DNA from: Stomatohabitans albus
GTDB lineage: Bacteria > Actinomycetota > Nitriliruptoria > Euzebyales > Euzebyaceae
Length of the DNA: 64,000 nucleotides
NCBI RefSeq assembly: GCF_036336025.1
Contig: NZ_JAYKKE010000004.1
Span: forward strand, 1-64,000
Direction: 5' to 3'
A program made the translations under genes and the position numbers. Below the pieces are notes generated by a model. That model had not been told where the DNA came from and made no database searches. It worked only from the letters and a program-made list of their open reading frames with translations. Shown piece by piece: positions 17,061 to 25,150 of this stretch (the first letter of the stretch is position 1; every line of letters starts with the position of its first letter).

Positions 17061-19508
17061 CTATCGTCCGCGGAATTCCCAGCCCTGCTCGTTCACTGCG
17101 TCACGGATAGCAGCGATGGCAGCCGCTTCTTCGTTGTCGGTTAACTGTGTGGTGGCATCGTCCAGAGCTACGTTGAACGCTAATGAGCGTTTACCTTCGC
17201 CCAAGGACGATCCTTCATAGACGTCGAAGAGCCCGATATTGGTGAGACGATCTCCAGCCGCAGCACGGACAACGTCATACACCTTACGGTATGGTTCGTC
17301 ACGATCAGTGACGACCGCCACATCAAATCGCAACCCAGGGAGAGGACTAGGGATTGTGGCTTGTCGGCGAGGGGCGTCAAGCGCAATGAGTCTGTCCAGA
17401 CGGATCTCAGCAAAAATACTCCGAGCAGGCAGATTAAACGCCTTAAGCACTCGAGGATGCCACTCCCCTAATGTGCCTAAGTACTCGCCTGCTGGTCCAG
17501 TGATCACGGCGGCACGCCCAGGATGGTACGGCATCTCGCTAGTCGGGCTCAAGGTGAGCACATTAGGATCGAACCCTAACCCATCGATCATCGTCGCCAA
17601 TGCCCCCGTGAGGTCATAGACATCTGCTTGATGCGTAGGCTCTCCGTGACGGGCCGGACCGAATAGCCCACAAGCAGCCAACGCAACCATGTGTGGTTCA
17701 GCGGGTAACGTCACTCCTGTTGGCCCACCATCAAAGGCAGGTTCCATCGCAGTCGGACGAATAAAGACATGGCCAATTTCAAAAACGGCAACTTGGGGTG
17801 CACCACGATTCACATTTTTAGCAAGTACCTCGGCAAGGCCACAAACCATGGTGGTGCGCAAGACCTCTTCATCACGGCTCAGTGGATTCACCAAACGCAC
17901 CGGGTCTAAACGTGAATCGTTGGCATCAAGTCCTAGCTGTTCCAAGGCCTTCATGCTCGTAAATGGGTAGGACAATACTTCAGTCCAGCCGGCTCCAGCT
18001 AATCGTTCTCGAATAGCGAGTTCAGCTTGATGGTCTGGTCCGCGCCTACCGGGTTTACCCGTGGCTGGCACGCGTGGCTCAATCTGGTCGTACCCGTAAA
18101 CGCGCGCAATTTCCTCAACGAGATCAGCGGCAATTGTCAAATCGGGTCGCCATGGAGGTGGAACAACGGCGAGAAGCCCTTCGTCACAGGTATCAACTCG
18201 GCATTCAAGGGCATGCAAAATCCTGATTTGTTCAGCATTCTCGATGGGGACCCCAATCAATCGTCGGACATATGCCGGGTCAATAGTGATCGTCACTGGT
18301 TGATCCGGGATGGGGTAATAATCCGCACCGCCGACCACCGTTCCCCCGCTCCACGCATGCAAGAGGTCGGTCACCCGCTGGGCACCAAGTGGCACCGTCT
18401 CAGCAGAAACCCGACGTTCAAACCGCGCCCGTGCCTCACTAAAGAGCTGGTGGCGACGTGCGGTACGTAGAACCCGACGCGGGTCCCATGCCGCGGTCTC
18501 AAGGTAGACCGTTGTCGTTTCTTCGGTCACCTCGGTTCGGGCACCACCCATCACCCCCGCGATGGCAATCGCACCAGCATCATCAGCGATTACGACATCA
18601 TCAGGAACAAGAGTCCGTTCAGTATCGTCCAAGGTAAGCAGGGTTTCGTGTTCATTCGCGTTTCGTACCCGAATATCTCCGTGTACCGTGCTCGCATCAA
18701 ACGCATGGGTGGGATGACCCGTTTCCAGCATGGCGTAGTTGGTGGCATCGACCACGGCGTTGATTGGCCTGAAACCACTTAATGCCAAGCGCACTTGTAC
18801 CTGAGGCGGCGATGGCTGCACGGTTAAGTCGGTAATGAGTCGCCCGTCAAACCGTCGGCACTCGCTGGGTTCTTCGATGACAACCTTTGGGAGCCCTTCA
18901 ATTGGGGTAACTGGTTCTGGTACCTGATGTGATGAAAGGGGGGCCTTGAGCGGTGCACCTGTTTTCGCGGCTAATTCTCGTGCAAGACCCCAAATGGTTG
19001 CGGCATGGCCGCTATGGGGTGTGATGTCAATATCTAATACCCACTCATCGAGGCCAAGCCACTGGGCGATATTGGTACCCAGTGCAGGGGCGTGGTCTCC
19101 AAGGACCCAAATACCTGCGCTATCGTCACCAATCCCGAGTTCTTTTGCACTCGCTAACATCCCATTGGATACGAGCCCCATCATCTTGCGTCGCCCGATC
19201 GTGAACCCGCCCGGAAGTACCGCCCCAGGAAGTGCGCCTGGAACAACCGCACCAACGTCATAGTTCGAGGCACCACAGATAATCATGTGATGGTTTGTAC
19301 CGTCAAAGACCTTGCACATATTGAGTTTGTTAGACCCCTCTACCGGAGTCTTTTCTTCGACCTGTACGGCCACCACGCCTTCTACTTCTGCGAGGGGCTG
19401 CCAGACACGTTCAACTTCAAAGCCAAGAAGCGTAAAGATATCGGCAATGGCATGGGCACTGAGATCCGTATCGACATATTCACGTAACCAAGAAATACAT
19501 ACCTTCAT
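17061..19508 (-). CDS. pheT: Phenylalanine--tRNA ligase, beta subunit
   Basis: The non-catalytic but tRNA-binding subunit of the alpha2-beta2 enzyme. Domains in order: core N-terminus, a tRNA-binding EMAP-like domain (about 40-150), the B3/B4 editing region, B5 and the C-terminal anticodon-binding ferredoxin-like domain ending in FRGR. The length is 815 aa. I start at ATG 19508 because AGGAG is spaced 5 bases from it; the in-frame GTG at 19514 directly abuts that site. It is 8 bases after pheS. Confidence 0.96.
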   Translation of the reverse strand: MKVCISWLREYVDTDLSAHAIADIFTLLGFEVERVWQPLAEVEGVVAVQVEEKTPVEGSNKLNMCKVFDGTNHHMIICGASNYDVGAVVPGALPGAVLPGGFTIGRRKMMGLVSNGMLASAKELGIGDDSAGIWVLGDHAPALGTNIAQWLGLDEWVLDIDITPHSGHAATIWGLARELAAKTGAPLKAPLSSHQVPEPVTPIEGLPKVVIEEPSECRRFDGRLITDLTVQPSPPQVQVRLALSGFRPINAVVDATNYAMLETGHPTHAFDASTVHGDIRVRNANEHETLLTLDDTERTLVPDDVVIADDAGAIAIAGVMGGARTEVTEETTTVYLETAAWDPRRVLRTARRHQLFSEARARFERRVSAETVPLGAQRVTDLLHAWSGGTVVGGADYYPIPDQPVTITIDPAYVRRLIGVPIENAEQIRILHALECRVDTCDEGLLAVVPPPWRPDLTIAADLVEEIARVYGYDQIEPRVPATGKPGRRGPDHQAELAIRERLAGAGWTEVLSYPFTSMKALEQLGLDANDSRLDPVRLVNPLSRDEEVLRTTMVCGLAEVLAKNVNRGAPQVAVFEIGHVFIRPTAMEPAFDGGPTGVTLPAEPHMVALAACGLFGPARHGEPTHQADVYDLTGALATMIDGLGFDPNVLTLSPTSEMPYHPGRAAVITGPAGEYLGTLGEWHPRVLKAFNLPARSIFAEIRLDRLIALDAPRRQATIPSPLPGLRFDVAVVTDRDEPYRKVYDVVRAAAGDRLTNIGLFDVYEGSSLGEGKRSLAFNVALDDATTQLTDNEEAAAIAAIRDAVNEQGWEFRGR

Positions 19509-19516
19509 GATCACTC

Positions 19517-20572
19517 CTAGGCAAAACTGTGTAAGAGTCGCAAATCGTTGTCAGCAAATAGACGGAGGTCAGGAACGCCGTAGCGCACCATGGCCGTGCG
19601 TTCAATACCAATCCCGAAGGCAAATCCTTGCCATTGCTCAGGGTCAATACCCCCATTACGCAAGACATTGGGATGCACCATGCCAGCACCAAGCATTTCA
19701 ACCCATTTGCCACCATCGGGGTGGGAGGGGTCTTCGATCCAGGCATCTAATTCAACACTTGGCTCGGTAAAGGGGAAGTAGTGGGGCCGGAACCGGAATC
19801 TTGTTTTGTCGCCAACTTGGGTACGTGCAAATGCAGTCAATGTGCCAAAGAGATCTGCCATTGAGATGTCAGTGCCAATGGTCAGCCCTTCTATTTGGTG
19901 AAAGACCGGTACGTGGGTTGCATCGGGGGTGTCCTGGCGGTAAACACGCCCTGGTATGGCTACAGCAAGTGGTGGCTCACGGTCGAGCATTGTTCGAATC
20001 TGCATAGGACTGGTCTGTGGGCGCATCAACATCGGAGTAGTACCGTCTTCACGGGTTTGTGCCGTATCGAACTCGTGCACATAAATCGTGTCCGTTAATC
20101 CCCGTGAGGGATGATCTTCTGGAGCATTGAGGGCGTCAAAGTTAAACCATTCACTCTCGACTTCAACTCCACGCACAATCTCATACCCAAGACCACAAAG
20201 TACGTCAAGGATCTGTTCAAGGGTTTCAGTAAGCGGATGTAAGCTGCCCCGAGCTGGTTTACGTGCAGGTAAAGTCAGGTCAAGACGTTCGGCTGCGAGG
20301 ACAACATTGTCTCGTTCAATCTCAAGAAACGCTTGTCGTGCTTCCAAGGCTTGACCGATAGCAGCCATATGGTCATTCAACACCTGACCAAATACTTTGC
20401 GATCCTCGGGATCGAACTGACCAAGCTGGCGACGCAAACCAATAATCTCGCCTTGTTTGCCAACCAGGCTGGCTTTTAACGCCGCGAGTGCCTCAAGGGT
20501 TGGTGCCTGGGCAATGTCGGTTAGCGCGCCATCTACTCGGTCACGAAGTGCGTCAATACTGATACGTTCCAT
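19517..20572 (-). CDS. pheS: Phenylalanine--tRNA ligase, alpha subunit
   Basis: The catalytic class II subunit. It begins with a coiled-coil tRNA-binding arm (MERISIDALRD). Motif 2 and motif 3 features follow, including VYRQDTPDATH, FHQIEGL and the C-terminal GIGIERTAM. The 351-aa length from ATG 20572 matches the family. An open frame extends 99 codons further upstream but that part is unlike any PheS and lacks a ribosome site. No Shine-Dalgarno is evident at 20572. No T-box or clear Phe-rich leader peptide is seen upstream. Confidence 0.96.
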   Translation of the reverse strand: MERISIDALRDRVDGALTDIAQAPTLEALAALKASLVGKQGEIIGLRRQLGQFDPEDRKVFGQVLNDHMAAIGQALEARQAFLEIERDNVVLAAERLDLTLPARKPARGSLHPLTETLEQILDVLCGLGYEIVRGVEVESEWFNFDALNAPEDHPSRGLTDTIYVHEFDTAQTREDGTTPMLMRPQTSPMQIRTMLDREPPLAVAIPGRVYRQDTPDATHVPVFHQIEGLTIGTDISMADLFGTLTAFARTQVGDKTRFRFRPHYFPFTEPSVELDAWIEDPSHPDGGKWVEMLGAGMVHPNVLRNGGIDPEQWQGFAFGIGIERTAMVRYGVPDLRLFADNDLRLLHSFA

Positions 20573-20857
20573 GGGCGCAAAGGGTAGCCGATCCAAGCCA
20601 TGTGCGGGGCGACACACCGCCCGTAATCGGGTTATGTAGACTAAATAACTCTCCGGCCTTATGGCCTGCCAGATAAGTACCCAAGACCCCAAGAGATAGA
20701 CATACGCCCTGTACAGCATGGAACACAAATCGTTTATACGAATTACTTTGCTTCGAAAATAGGTAACTCCACCCATGATGTGGTGAACTCTCACCATTCG
20801 GATTGCCGAAGTTTCTGAGTCAGCAATGGCGCTGGCCCCGAATTGAGAGGATCTAAT
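20573..20857. other. Divergent control region of pheS and the CycA-like gene
   Basis: It holds small inverted repeats (GGCC-ATAA-GGCC near 20672; GGGCG/CGCCC near 20620) on the pheS side and the second copy of the 22-bp repeat at 20730. No T-box, tRNA or other RNA gene is recognised. Confidence 0.5.
20730..20751 (+). repeat. Copy 2 of a 22-bp intergenic repeat
   Basis: It matches 3781-3802 at 21 of 22 positions and lies about 107 bases before the permease start, in a plausible operator position. Confidence 0.5.
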
Positions 20858-22369
20858 GTGAGCGATCACTTACCATCTGGTGAAGCCACAGCTGGAGAAC
20901 CGCAAGAGCTTAAACGCGCGCTTTCGCAGCGGCACTTACAGCTCATCGCCATTGGCGGTGCCATCGGCACCGGCCTGTTCTTTGGCTCAGGCAAAACCAT
21001 CAGTACTGCTGGCCCAATGATTTTGGTGCTCTACCTCATCATTGGCAGCTTTTTATTCTTCGTGATGCGGGCAATGGGTGAGCTTTTGCTCTCCAACTTT
21101 GCCTATCACACCTTTGCCGATTTTGCGACCGACTTGATTGGTCCCTGGGCAGGCTTTTATGTGGGTTGGACCTATTGGGTCTGCTGGGTGATCATTGGGG
21201 TTGCCGATTCCCTTGTCATCGCGGCCTACCTAGAGTTTTGGTTAGGCAAAGATTATCCCCACTACATAGCCGTTATTACCACGATCATCGTATTGATTTC
21301 GTTGAATATGGTGGCAGTGAGCGTCTTCGGTGAAATGGAGTTCTGGTTTGCCATCATCAAGGTTGTGACGATCATTGCCCTGATTATTGCGGGTATCTAT
21401 TTGATTGTTACTGGCTTCACGTCCCCAACGGGTGAGGTTGCGTCAATCAATAACTTATTCAAGTACGGGTTCTGGCCCAAAGCAGGAATTATGGGTGTAC
21501 TCGCAGCCGTTCAGATCTGCGTGTATTCCTTTCAGGGTATTGAAATGGTCGGGACTGCAGCAGCAGAAACATCCAACCCCGAAAAGAACCTGCCTGATGC
21601 CATTAATACAATTCCAGTTCGTATCATCCTGTTCTACGTGCTCAGTCTGGCAGTCATTATGTGTGTAGAACCCTGGATTAACATCGAACCAGGGCGTTCG
21701 CCTTTCACGACGATGTTCTCCTTTGCCGGTATCGCCGGTGCCGCCGGCATTATGCAATTTGTGGTAACCACTTCAGCTGCTTCATCGGCCAATGCCGGGG
21801 TGTATTCGACAAGCCGCTTAATGTATGGCATGTCCCGTGACCACCTGGCTCCCCAGATATTCGCTAAGTTGAATAGCCGCGGGGTACCAAAGAATGCGCT
21901 CATGCTTACCCTTATTTGCTTAAGCCCTGCAGTTGCCTTGTCATTCTCAGAATCAATGGCTAAAGCATTCGATATCGTCGCCGGGGCATCTGCGGTGCTG
22001 TATATCACGGTCTGGGTGTTGATCATGATTTGCTACTTGCAATATCGCAAGAAGCACCCTGATCGCCATGCCGAATCCAAATTCCCGATGTTGGGTGGGA
22101 TACCAGCCACCTATGCGACATTAGTGTTCTTCGCCGTTCTTTTTGCCATCTTGGCGGTGGACCCTGATGCCCGCAAGACGCTCATCGCATTGCCCATTTG
22201 GTTCATCTTCATGTGGGTCATGTATAAGTGGATTCATGCCCGGTTCCCTGAAGGGCACGACCTTGACTTTGATATCCTTCGTGAAGAAGCCCACGCGAAA
22301 GTTATGGCTGATACCGCTGCCGTAGAAGCTGCAAAGGAAGCAAAGCGTAAAAACGCAGAGAATACTTGA
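20858..22369 (+). CDS. CycA-like D-alanine/D-serine/glycine (amino acid) permease
   Basis: An amino acid transporter family (APC) carrier with 12 expected membrane segments. The sequence follows E. coli CycA closely by eye: RHLQLIAIGGAIGTGLF, GKTISTAGP, VMRAMGELLLSN, FGEMEFWFAIIK and TSAASSANAGVYSTSR. D-alanine, D-serine and glycine are therefore the likely substrates. The tail is an Ala/Lys/Glu-rich cytosolic helix. I start at GTG 20858 (503 aa), with GAGAGG 7 bases upstream. Nearby alr and ald support a role in alanine use. A strong terminator follows. Confidence 0.88.
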   Translation: MSDHLPSGEATAGEPQELKRALSQRHLQLIAIGGAIGTGLFFGSGKTISTAGPMILVLYLIIGSFLFFVMRAMGELLLSNFAYHTFADFATDLIGPWAGFYVGWTYWVCWVIIGVADSLVIAAYLEFWLGKDYPHYIAVITTIIVLISLNMVAVSVFGEMEFWFAIIKVVTIIALIIAGIYLIVTGFTSPTGEVASINNLFKYGFWPKAGIMGVLAAVQICVYSFQGIEMVGTAAAETSNPEKNLPDAINTIPVRIILFYVLSLAVIMCVEPWINIEPGRSPFTTMFSFAGIAGAAGIMQFVVTTSAASSANAGVYSTSRLMYGMSRDHLAPQIFAKLNSRGVPKNALMLTLICLSPAVALSFSESMAKAFDIVAGASAVLYITVWVLIMICYLQYRKKHPDRHAESKFPMLGGIPATYATLVFFAVLFAILAVDPDARKTLIALPIWFIFMWVMYKWIHARFPEGHDLDFDILREEAHAKVMADTAAVEAAKEAKRKNAENT

Positions 22370-22403
22370 GGCGAGTTATCACCTATCGTCCGTTGGATAT
22401 ACA

Positions 22404-22440
22404 AATGGACCACCCTTCTGGGTGGTCCATTGCCCTCTCG
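22404..22440. terminator. Terminator between CycA-like and methyltransferase genes
   Basis: A perfect 12-bp stem, AATGGACCACCC with GGGTGGTCCATT, encloses a TTCT tetraloop between two convergent genes. Confidence 0.85.
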
Positions 22441-22466
22441 CTCAACGCGAGTCTTCTGGCTGTTGC

Positions 22467-23288
22467 CTATTGGGCGCGTGCAATCGCAAAGGTCATAATC
22501 GCCGCCGCAGCCGATAAATTCAAGCTTTCTGCGTGACCGTGATAGCCAGGGCGTTGAGTTGAGGGCATCGGGATGCGGACAAGGCGGTTCGCCGAATCCA
22601 CCGTGGTCTGGCTCAATCCGCTCGCTTCACCACCAAAAACCAGTGCGATAGGTCCATCCACTGATATTGAAAATACATCTTCACCCTCGTGCACTTGTGC
22701 TGCGAAGATTGTCATGGATGACGTCGCTAAGGCTGTGTACAGCTCACCTGGATCGGCCCCAATGATGATCGGGAGATGAAAGACCGACCCGACTGAAGAG
22801 CGGATTGCTTTTGGACTGAATGGATCGGTAGAACCATTCAGATACACTACGGCATCAGCTCCGGCAGCATCAGCAGTGCGCAGAATCGTTCCTGCATTGC
22901 CCGGGTCGGCTACTTGGTCAAGCACAATAATCAGCTTGGGTTCTGTAGCAAGTACATCATCGATAACCGCGGTGTGCATGGGTGCTGCACCAATCATCCC
23001 CTGGGGTGTGACGGTATCAGCAATCGTGTGCAATACCTCATCGCTGACGAGACGAATTTGTGCGCCTTTTGCGGCAAGCGATTCAACCAAATGCTCATGT
23101 TCACGAGCAGATCGCTCGGTGATGAATAACTCATCAATGTGGTCGATTCCGTCAGTAACCGCTCGCGGTCCTTCAACCAAGAATCGACCTTGATCACGGC
23201 GACCCTTGCGAGTCACCAACTTCGCGGCCGCTTTAACCGCAGGATTAGCTACGGATGTAATAAGCGGCGCGCGATCAATGGCGGTCAT
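22467..23288 (-). CDS. TrmH/SpoU-family RNA 2'-O-methyltransferase
   Basis: A knotted SAM-dependent methyltransferase, probably acting on 23S rRNA. The N-terminal substrate-binding domain (RFLVEGPRAV) resembles ribosomal L30e. The SPOUT motifs are DPGNAGTILRTADAAG, LVFGGEASGL and ESLNLSAAAAI. It resembles RlmB and the TsnR group. It follows rplT by two bases on the same strand, the usual place for such a gene in actinobacteria. The precise target nucleotide is not deducible. Confidence 0.9.
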   Translation of the reverse strand: MTAIDRAPLITSVANPAVKAAAKLVTRKGRRDQGRFLVEGPRAVTDGIDHIDELFITERSAREHEHLVESLAAKGAQIRLVSDEVLHTIADTVTPQGMIGAAPMHTAVIDDVLATEPKLIIVLDQVADPGNAGTILRTADAAGADAVVYLNGSTDPFSPKAIRSSVGSVFHLPIIIGADPGELYTALATSSMTIFAAQVHEGEDVFSISVDGPIALVFGGEASGLSQTTVDSANRLVRIPMPSTQRPGYHGHAESLNLSAAAAIMTFAIARAQ

Positions 23289-23290
23289 GA

Positions 23291-23644
23291 TTACAGCTGG
23301 GCCTTTGCGGCATCAACCAGGCTGCCAAAGGCGGTTGGGTTATGAACCGCGAGGTCAGCAAGGACTTTACGATCAAGCAAAATCTCTGCCTTCTTCAACC
23401 CGTACATGAACTTGGAATAGCTCAATCCGTGGAGACGTGACCCGGCATTGATTCGGGTGATCCACAATTTACGGAAGTCACGCTTACGCGCACGGCGGTC
23501 ACGGGTTGCGTAGTGATCGGCATGCAAAATCGTTTCATTTGCTACGCGGAACCGGCGGCTGCGGGCGCCGCGGAACCCCTTGGCGCGCTTCATGATTGTG
23601 CGGTGGTGTTTACGGGCGTGAACGCCGCGCTTTACTCGTGCCAT
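23291..23644 (-). CDS. rplT: 50S ribosomal protein L20
   Basis: An early assembly protein of the large subunit that binds 23S r[22 protein letters not shown] at the N-terminus is diagnostic, and the 117-aa length is standard. In several bacteria L20 represses its own operon by binding the leader mRNA. It is 26 bases after rpmI. Confidence 0.98.
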   Translation of the reverse strand: MARVKRGVHARKHHRTIMKRAKGFRGARSRRFRVANETILHADHYATRDRRARKRDFRKLWITRINAGSRLHGLSYSKFMYGLKKAEILLDRKVLADLAVHNPTAFGSLVDAAKAQL

Positions 23645-23670
23645 TTAACTCTCCTCAGTCCTATGCCGAC

Positions 23671-23868
23671 CTACTGGCCCAACATCCGCTTGATGGTCTT
23701 TGCTTCAGAACCATTGGCCAACGCTTCGTCAGAGCGGAGACGAAGCTTGCGGCGCTGCGGCTTGTGTTCAGCAAGGTGGTTACGATTTTGCTTACGGTGC
23801 ATCACCTTGCCGTTGCGTGTAACACGGAACCGGTCCTTTGCACCCGAATGGGTTTTTTGCTTGGGCAT
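23671..23868 (-). CDS. rpmI: 50S ribosomal protein L35
   Basis: A small basic large-subunit protein. The start is ATG 23868 (65 aa, MPKQKTHSGAKDRF), fixed by AGGAGG 4 bases upstream; a longer frame to 23940 would run through the leader hairpin. Normally infC stands directly before this gene, but here only a leader with a terminator-like hairpin does. Confidence 0.98.
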   Translation of the reverse strand: MPKQKTHSGAKDRFRVTRNGKVMHRKQNRNHLAEHKPQRRKLRLRSDEALANGSEAKTIKRMLGQ

Positions 23869-24056
23869 GTCGCCTCCTGATCGTTGGGTACAGAATCGAA
23901 AAAACGACCCTGCTGCAGCAGCGGTCGTTTGAAGCGACATCGGTTGAGGATGTTCTCACGCTCTGAGCCGGGTCACTTGCGTTACCGGCGGGGACCACTC
24001 CCACTTGATAGGCGACACAGCATAGCATGAGGTTGTCGTTTGCACCGCATACACAA
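23869..24056 (-). promoter_or_regulatory. rpmI-rplT leader in the place where infC is expected
   Basis: The region has no IF3 coding frame. On the minus strand a possible -10 TATGCT lies near 24022, which would give a leader of roughly 145 bases. Small hairpins (GGGA/TCCC, CTCA/TGAG) precede the terminator-like stem at 23902. The layout suits premature termination control, for example by L20. Confidence 0.5.
23897..23930 (-). terminator. Terminator-like hairpin just before rpmI (possible attenuator)
   Basis: On the minus strand AAACGACC-G-CTGC-TGCA-GCAG-GGTCGTTT folds into about 12 bp with one bulge. The T run that starts in the last arm continues past it, giving TTTTTT in all. It stands about 30 bases before the rpmI ATG. 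A full terminator in front of essential genes implies conditional read-through. Confidence 0.7.
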
Positions 24057-24080
24057 ACAACCCAGGCAAGCCTGGGTTGT
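24050..24080 (-). terminator. Terminator after the DUF1844 gene
   Basis: A perfect 11-bp stem, ACAACCCAGGC with GCCTGGGTTGT, has two bases between the arms and is followed on the minus strand by TTGTG. It separates the DUF1844 unit from rpmI-rplT. Confidence 0.8.
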
Positions 24081-24094
24081 ACGGTTCAGTGGCA

Positions 24095-24487
24095 CTACTT
24101 ACCGGGAATCCACAACTTATCGGTTTGTTTCTTTTCCTTCGCTGGCGGTGTACTGGGTGATGAAACTGACGTGGCTGAGTCATCACCACCTTGTTCACCC
24201 GCCTCAGCTAGTTTTGCCTCAGCTTGTACCTGTGCGGTCTTTAATTCGGCGACCATAGTTTCGATCTGACTCTGCACATCACCGAGTTGATCGCCGGCGG
24301 TTTCTACAACCGCAGCCACAACATCGATAATGATGCGCGCATCTTGTCGACCCAATTTTGCTTCCGCACCACTCACCATAAGTCCTAGGCCTTGGAGGAT
24401 GATGTCACGGACGGGGGCCTCACGCAATTGCGCGATCATGGCCATAATTTCTTGTTCAGATGGTTGACGGTTGGGTTGATCACTCAT
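24095..24487 (-). CDS. DUF1844-family protein
   Basis: A 130-aa acidic protein of unknown function. The conserved part (residues 10-95) is helical and contains DIILQGLGLMVSGAEAKLG followed by a coiled-coil-like stretch (DVQSQIETMVAELK). The tail is Ser/Pro- and Lys-rich. In actinobacteria this family usually sits next to infC-rpmI-rplT, as it does here minus infC. It overlaps the flavodoxin gene by four bases (ATGA). Confidence 0.8.
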   Translation of the reverse strand: MSDQPNRQPSEQEIMAMIAQLREAPVRDIILQGLGLMVSGAEAKLGRQDARIIIDVVAAVVETAGDQLGDVQSQIETMVAELKTAQVQAEAKLAEAGEQGGDDSATSVSSPSTPPAKEKKQTDKLWIPGK

Positions 24488-25047
24488 GAGGAGAGCCTAC
24501 CGGCCCCTCCGGTGTGTACATCAATCCATTCAAGTACGGGATCAATTTCGGCGAGATCTACGAGGTCAATACCACCTTCAGCCGCATTAATAAATCGGCG
24601 TTCTTGGTTTGTGAGCACCGGCTTACGTTTCAAATTGGCTGCCAAGAACCGCGTGAGCATCCGGTCAGTAACGCCCAATTCACGCGGTTCGAGTGCCCCA
24701 AGTAAATCAAACTCTGTCATTGACCTGGCATGAGACGCCAGTTCAGATCGTGTAATCGCCTCTCGCCGATCATCACTTTCAGGATCTGTCAGCCCAACCG
24801 TAACAAGGGCAACATCCTTTTGAGTGATCAGCGAGGCAATCGTTGGTGCTTGACGAATAACTTCAAGTGTGCCTTTGTAGATGCTTGAGACGATAACCAC
24901 CACTTGTGCTGCAGCGAGTACGTCAAGATCCAATGCGTCCGCATCTATGACTTGTTCTTCTTGGCCATCGTGCACACTCGCGGCAATAGCTCGCGCTACC
25001 TTGTGCGCTGACCCATGCCTGGAGGCTGCAACAATAGAGAGCGTCAT
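24484..25047 (-). CDS. HemG-like flavodoxin-domain protein
   Basis: A 187-aa flavodoxin fold: an N-terminal phosphate loop (ASRHGSAHKVARAIA) that binds FMN and a central VVIVSSIYKGTL strand-loop. The segment LGALEPRELGVTDRMLTRFL resembles the corresponding part of HemG. HemG oxidises protoporphyrinogen IX using quinone. An alternative is an FMN redox carrier. ATG 25047 is chosen because AAAGGA precedes it; the ATG at 25062 would include that site. It is coupled to DUF1844. A CCTAATTAGG palindrome lies upstream. Confidence 0.7.
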   Translation of the reverse strand: MTLSIVAASRHGSAHKVARAIAASVHDGQEEQVIDADALDLDVLAAAQVVVIVSSIYKGTLEVIRQAPTIASLITQKDVALVTVGLTDPESDDRREAITRSELASHARSMTEFDLLGALEPRELGVTDRMLTRFLAANLKRKPVLTNQERRFINAAEGGIDLVDLAEIDPVLEWIDVHTGGAGRLSS

Positions 25048-25111
25048 CTTTTTTCCTTTCATCCAGAGAAAAAGATAGGCGATATTCCTGCGCTATAGCG
25101 CCGTCATTAGA

Positions 25112-25121
25112 CCTAATTAGG
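25112..25121. promoter_or_regulatory. CCTAATTAGG palindrome upstream of the flavodoxin gene
   Basis: It contains GACCTAAT (with the preceding GA), the same octamer that forms the inverted repeat upstream of cydA (50887-50920). It may be an operator for a shared regulator. Confidence 0.3.
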
Positions 25122-25126
25122 CACCT

Positions 25127-25146
25127 AAAAGACCTGATGAATCAGG
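25127..25146 (-). terminator. Terminator after the prepilin peptidase gene
   Basis: On the minus strand CCTGAT-TC-ATCAGG is followed by TCTTTT, a short but T-tailed hairpin right after the stop codon. Confidence 0.6.
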
Positions 25147-25150
25147 GCAC

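Noticed and set aside
20573-20869. 99-codon N-terminal extension of pheS; possible T-box leader
   Set aside because: The extension is unlike PheS and lacks a ribosome site. The T-box core sequence and an antiterminator are not visible.
23792-24028. 78-codon minus-strand frame in the infC position
   Set aside because: No IF3 signature; it runs across the leader hairpin and into rpmI out of frame.
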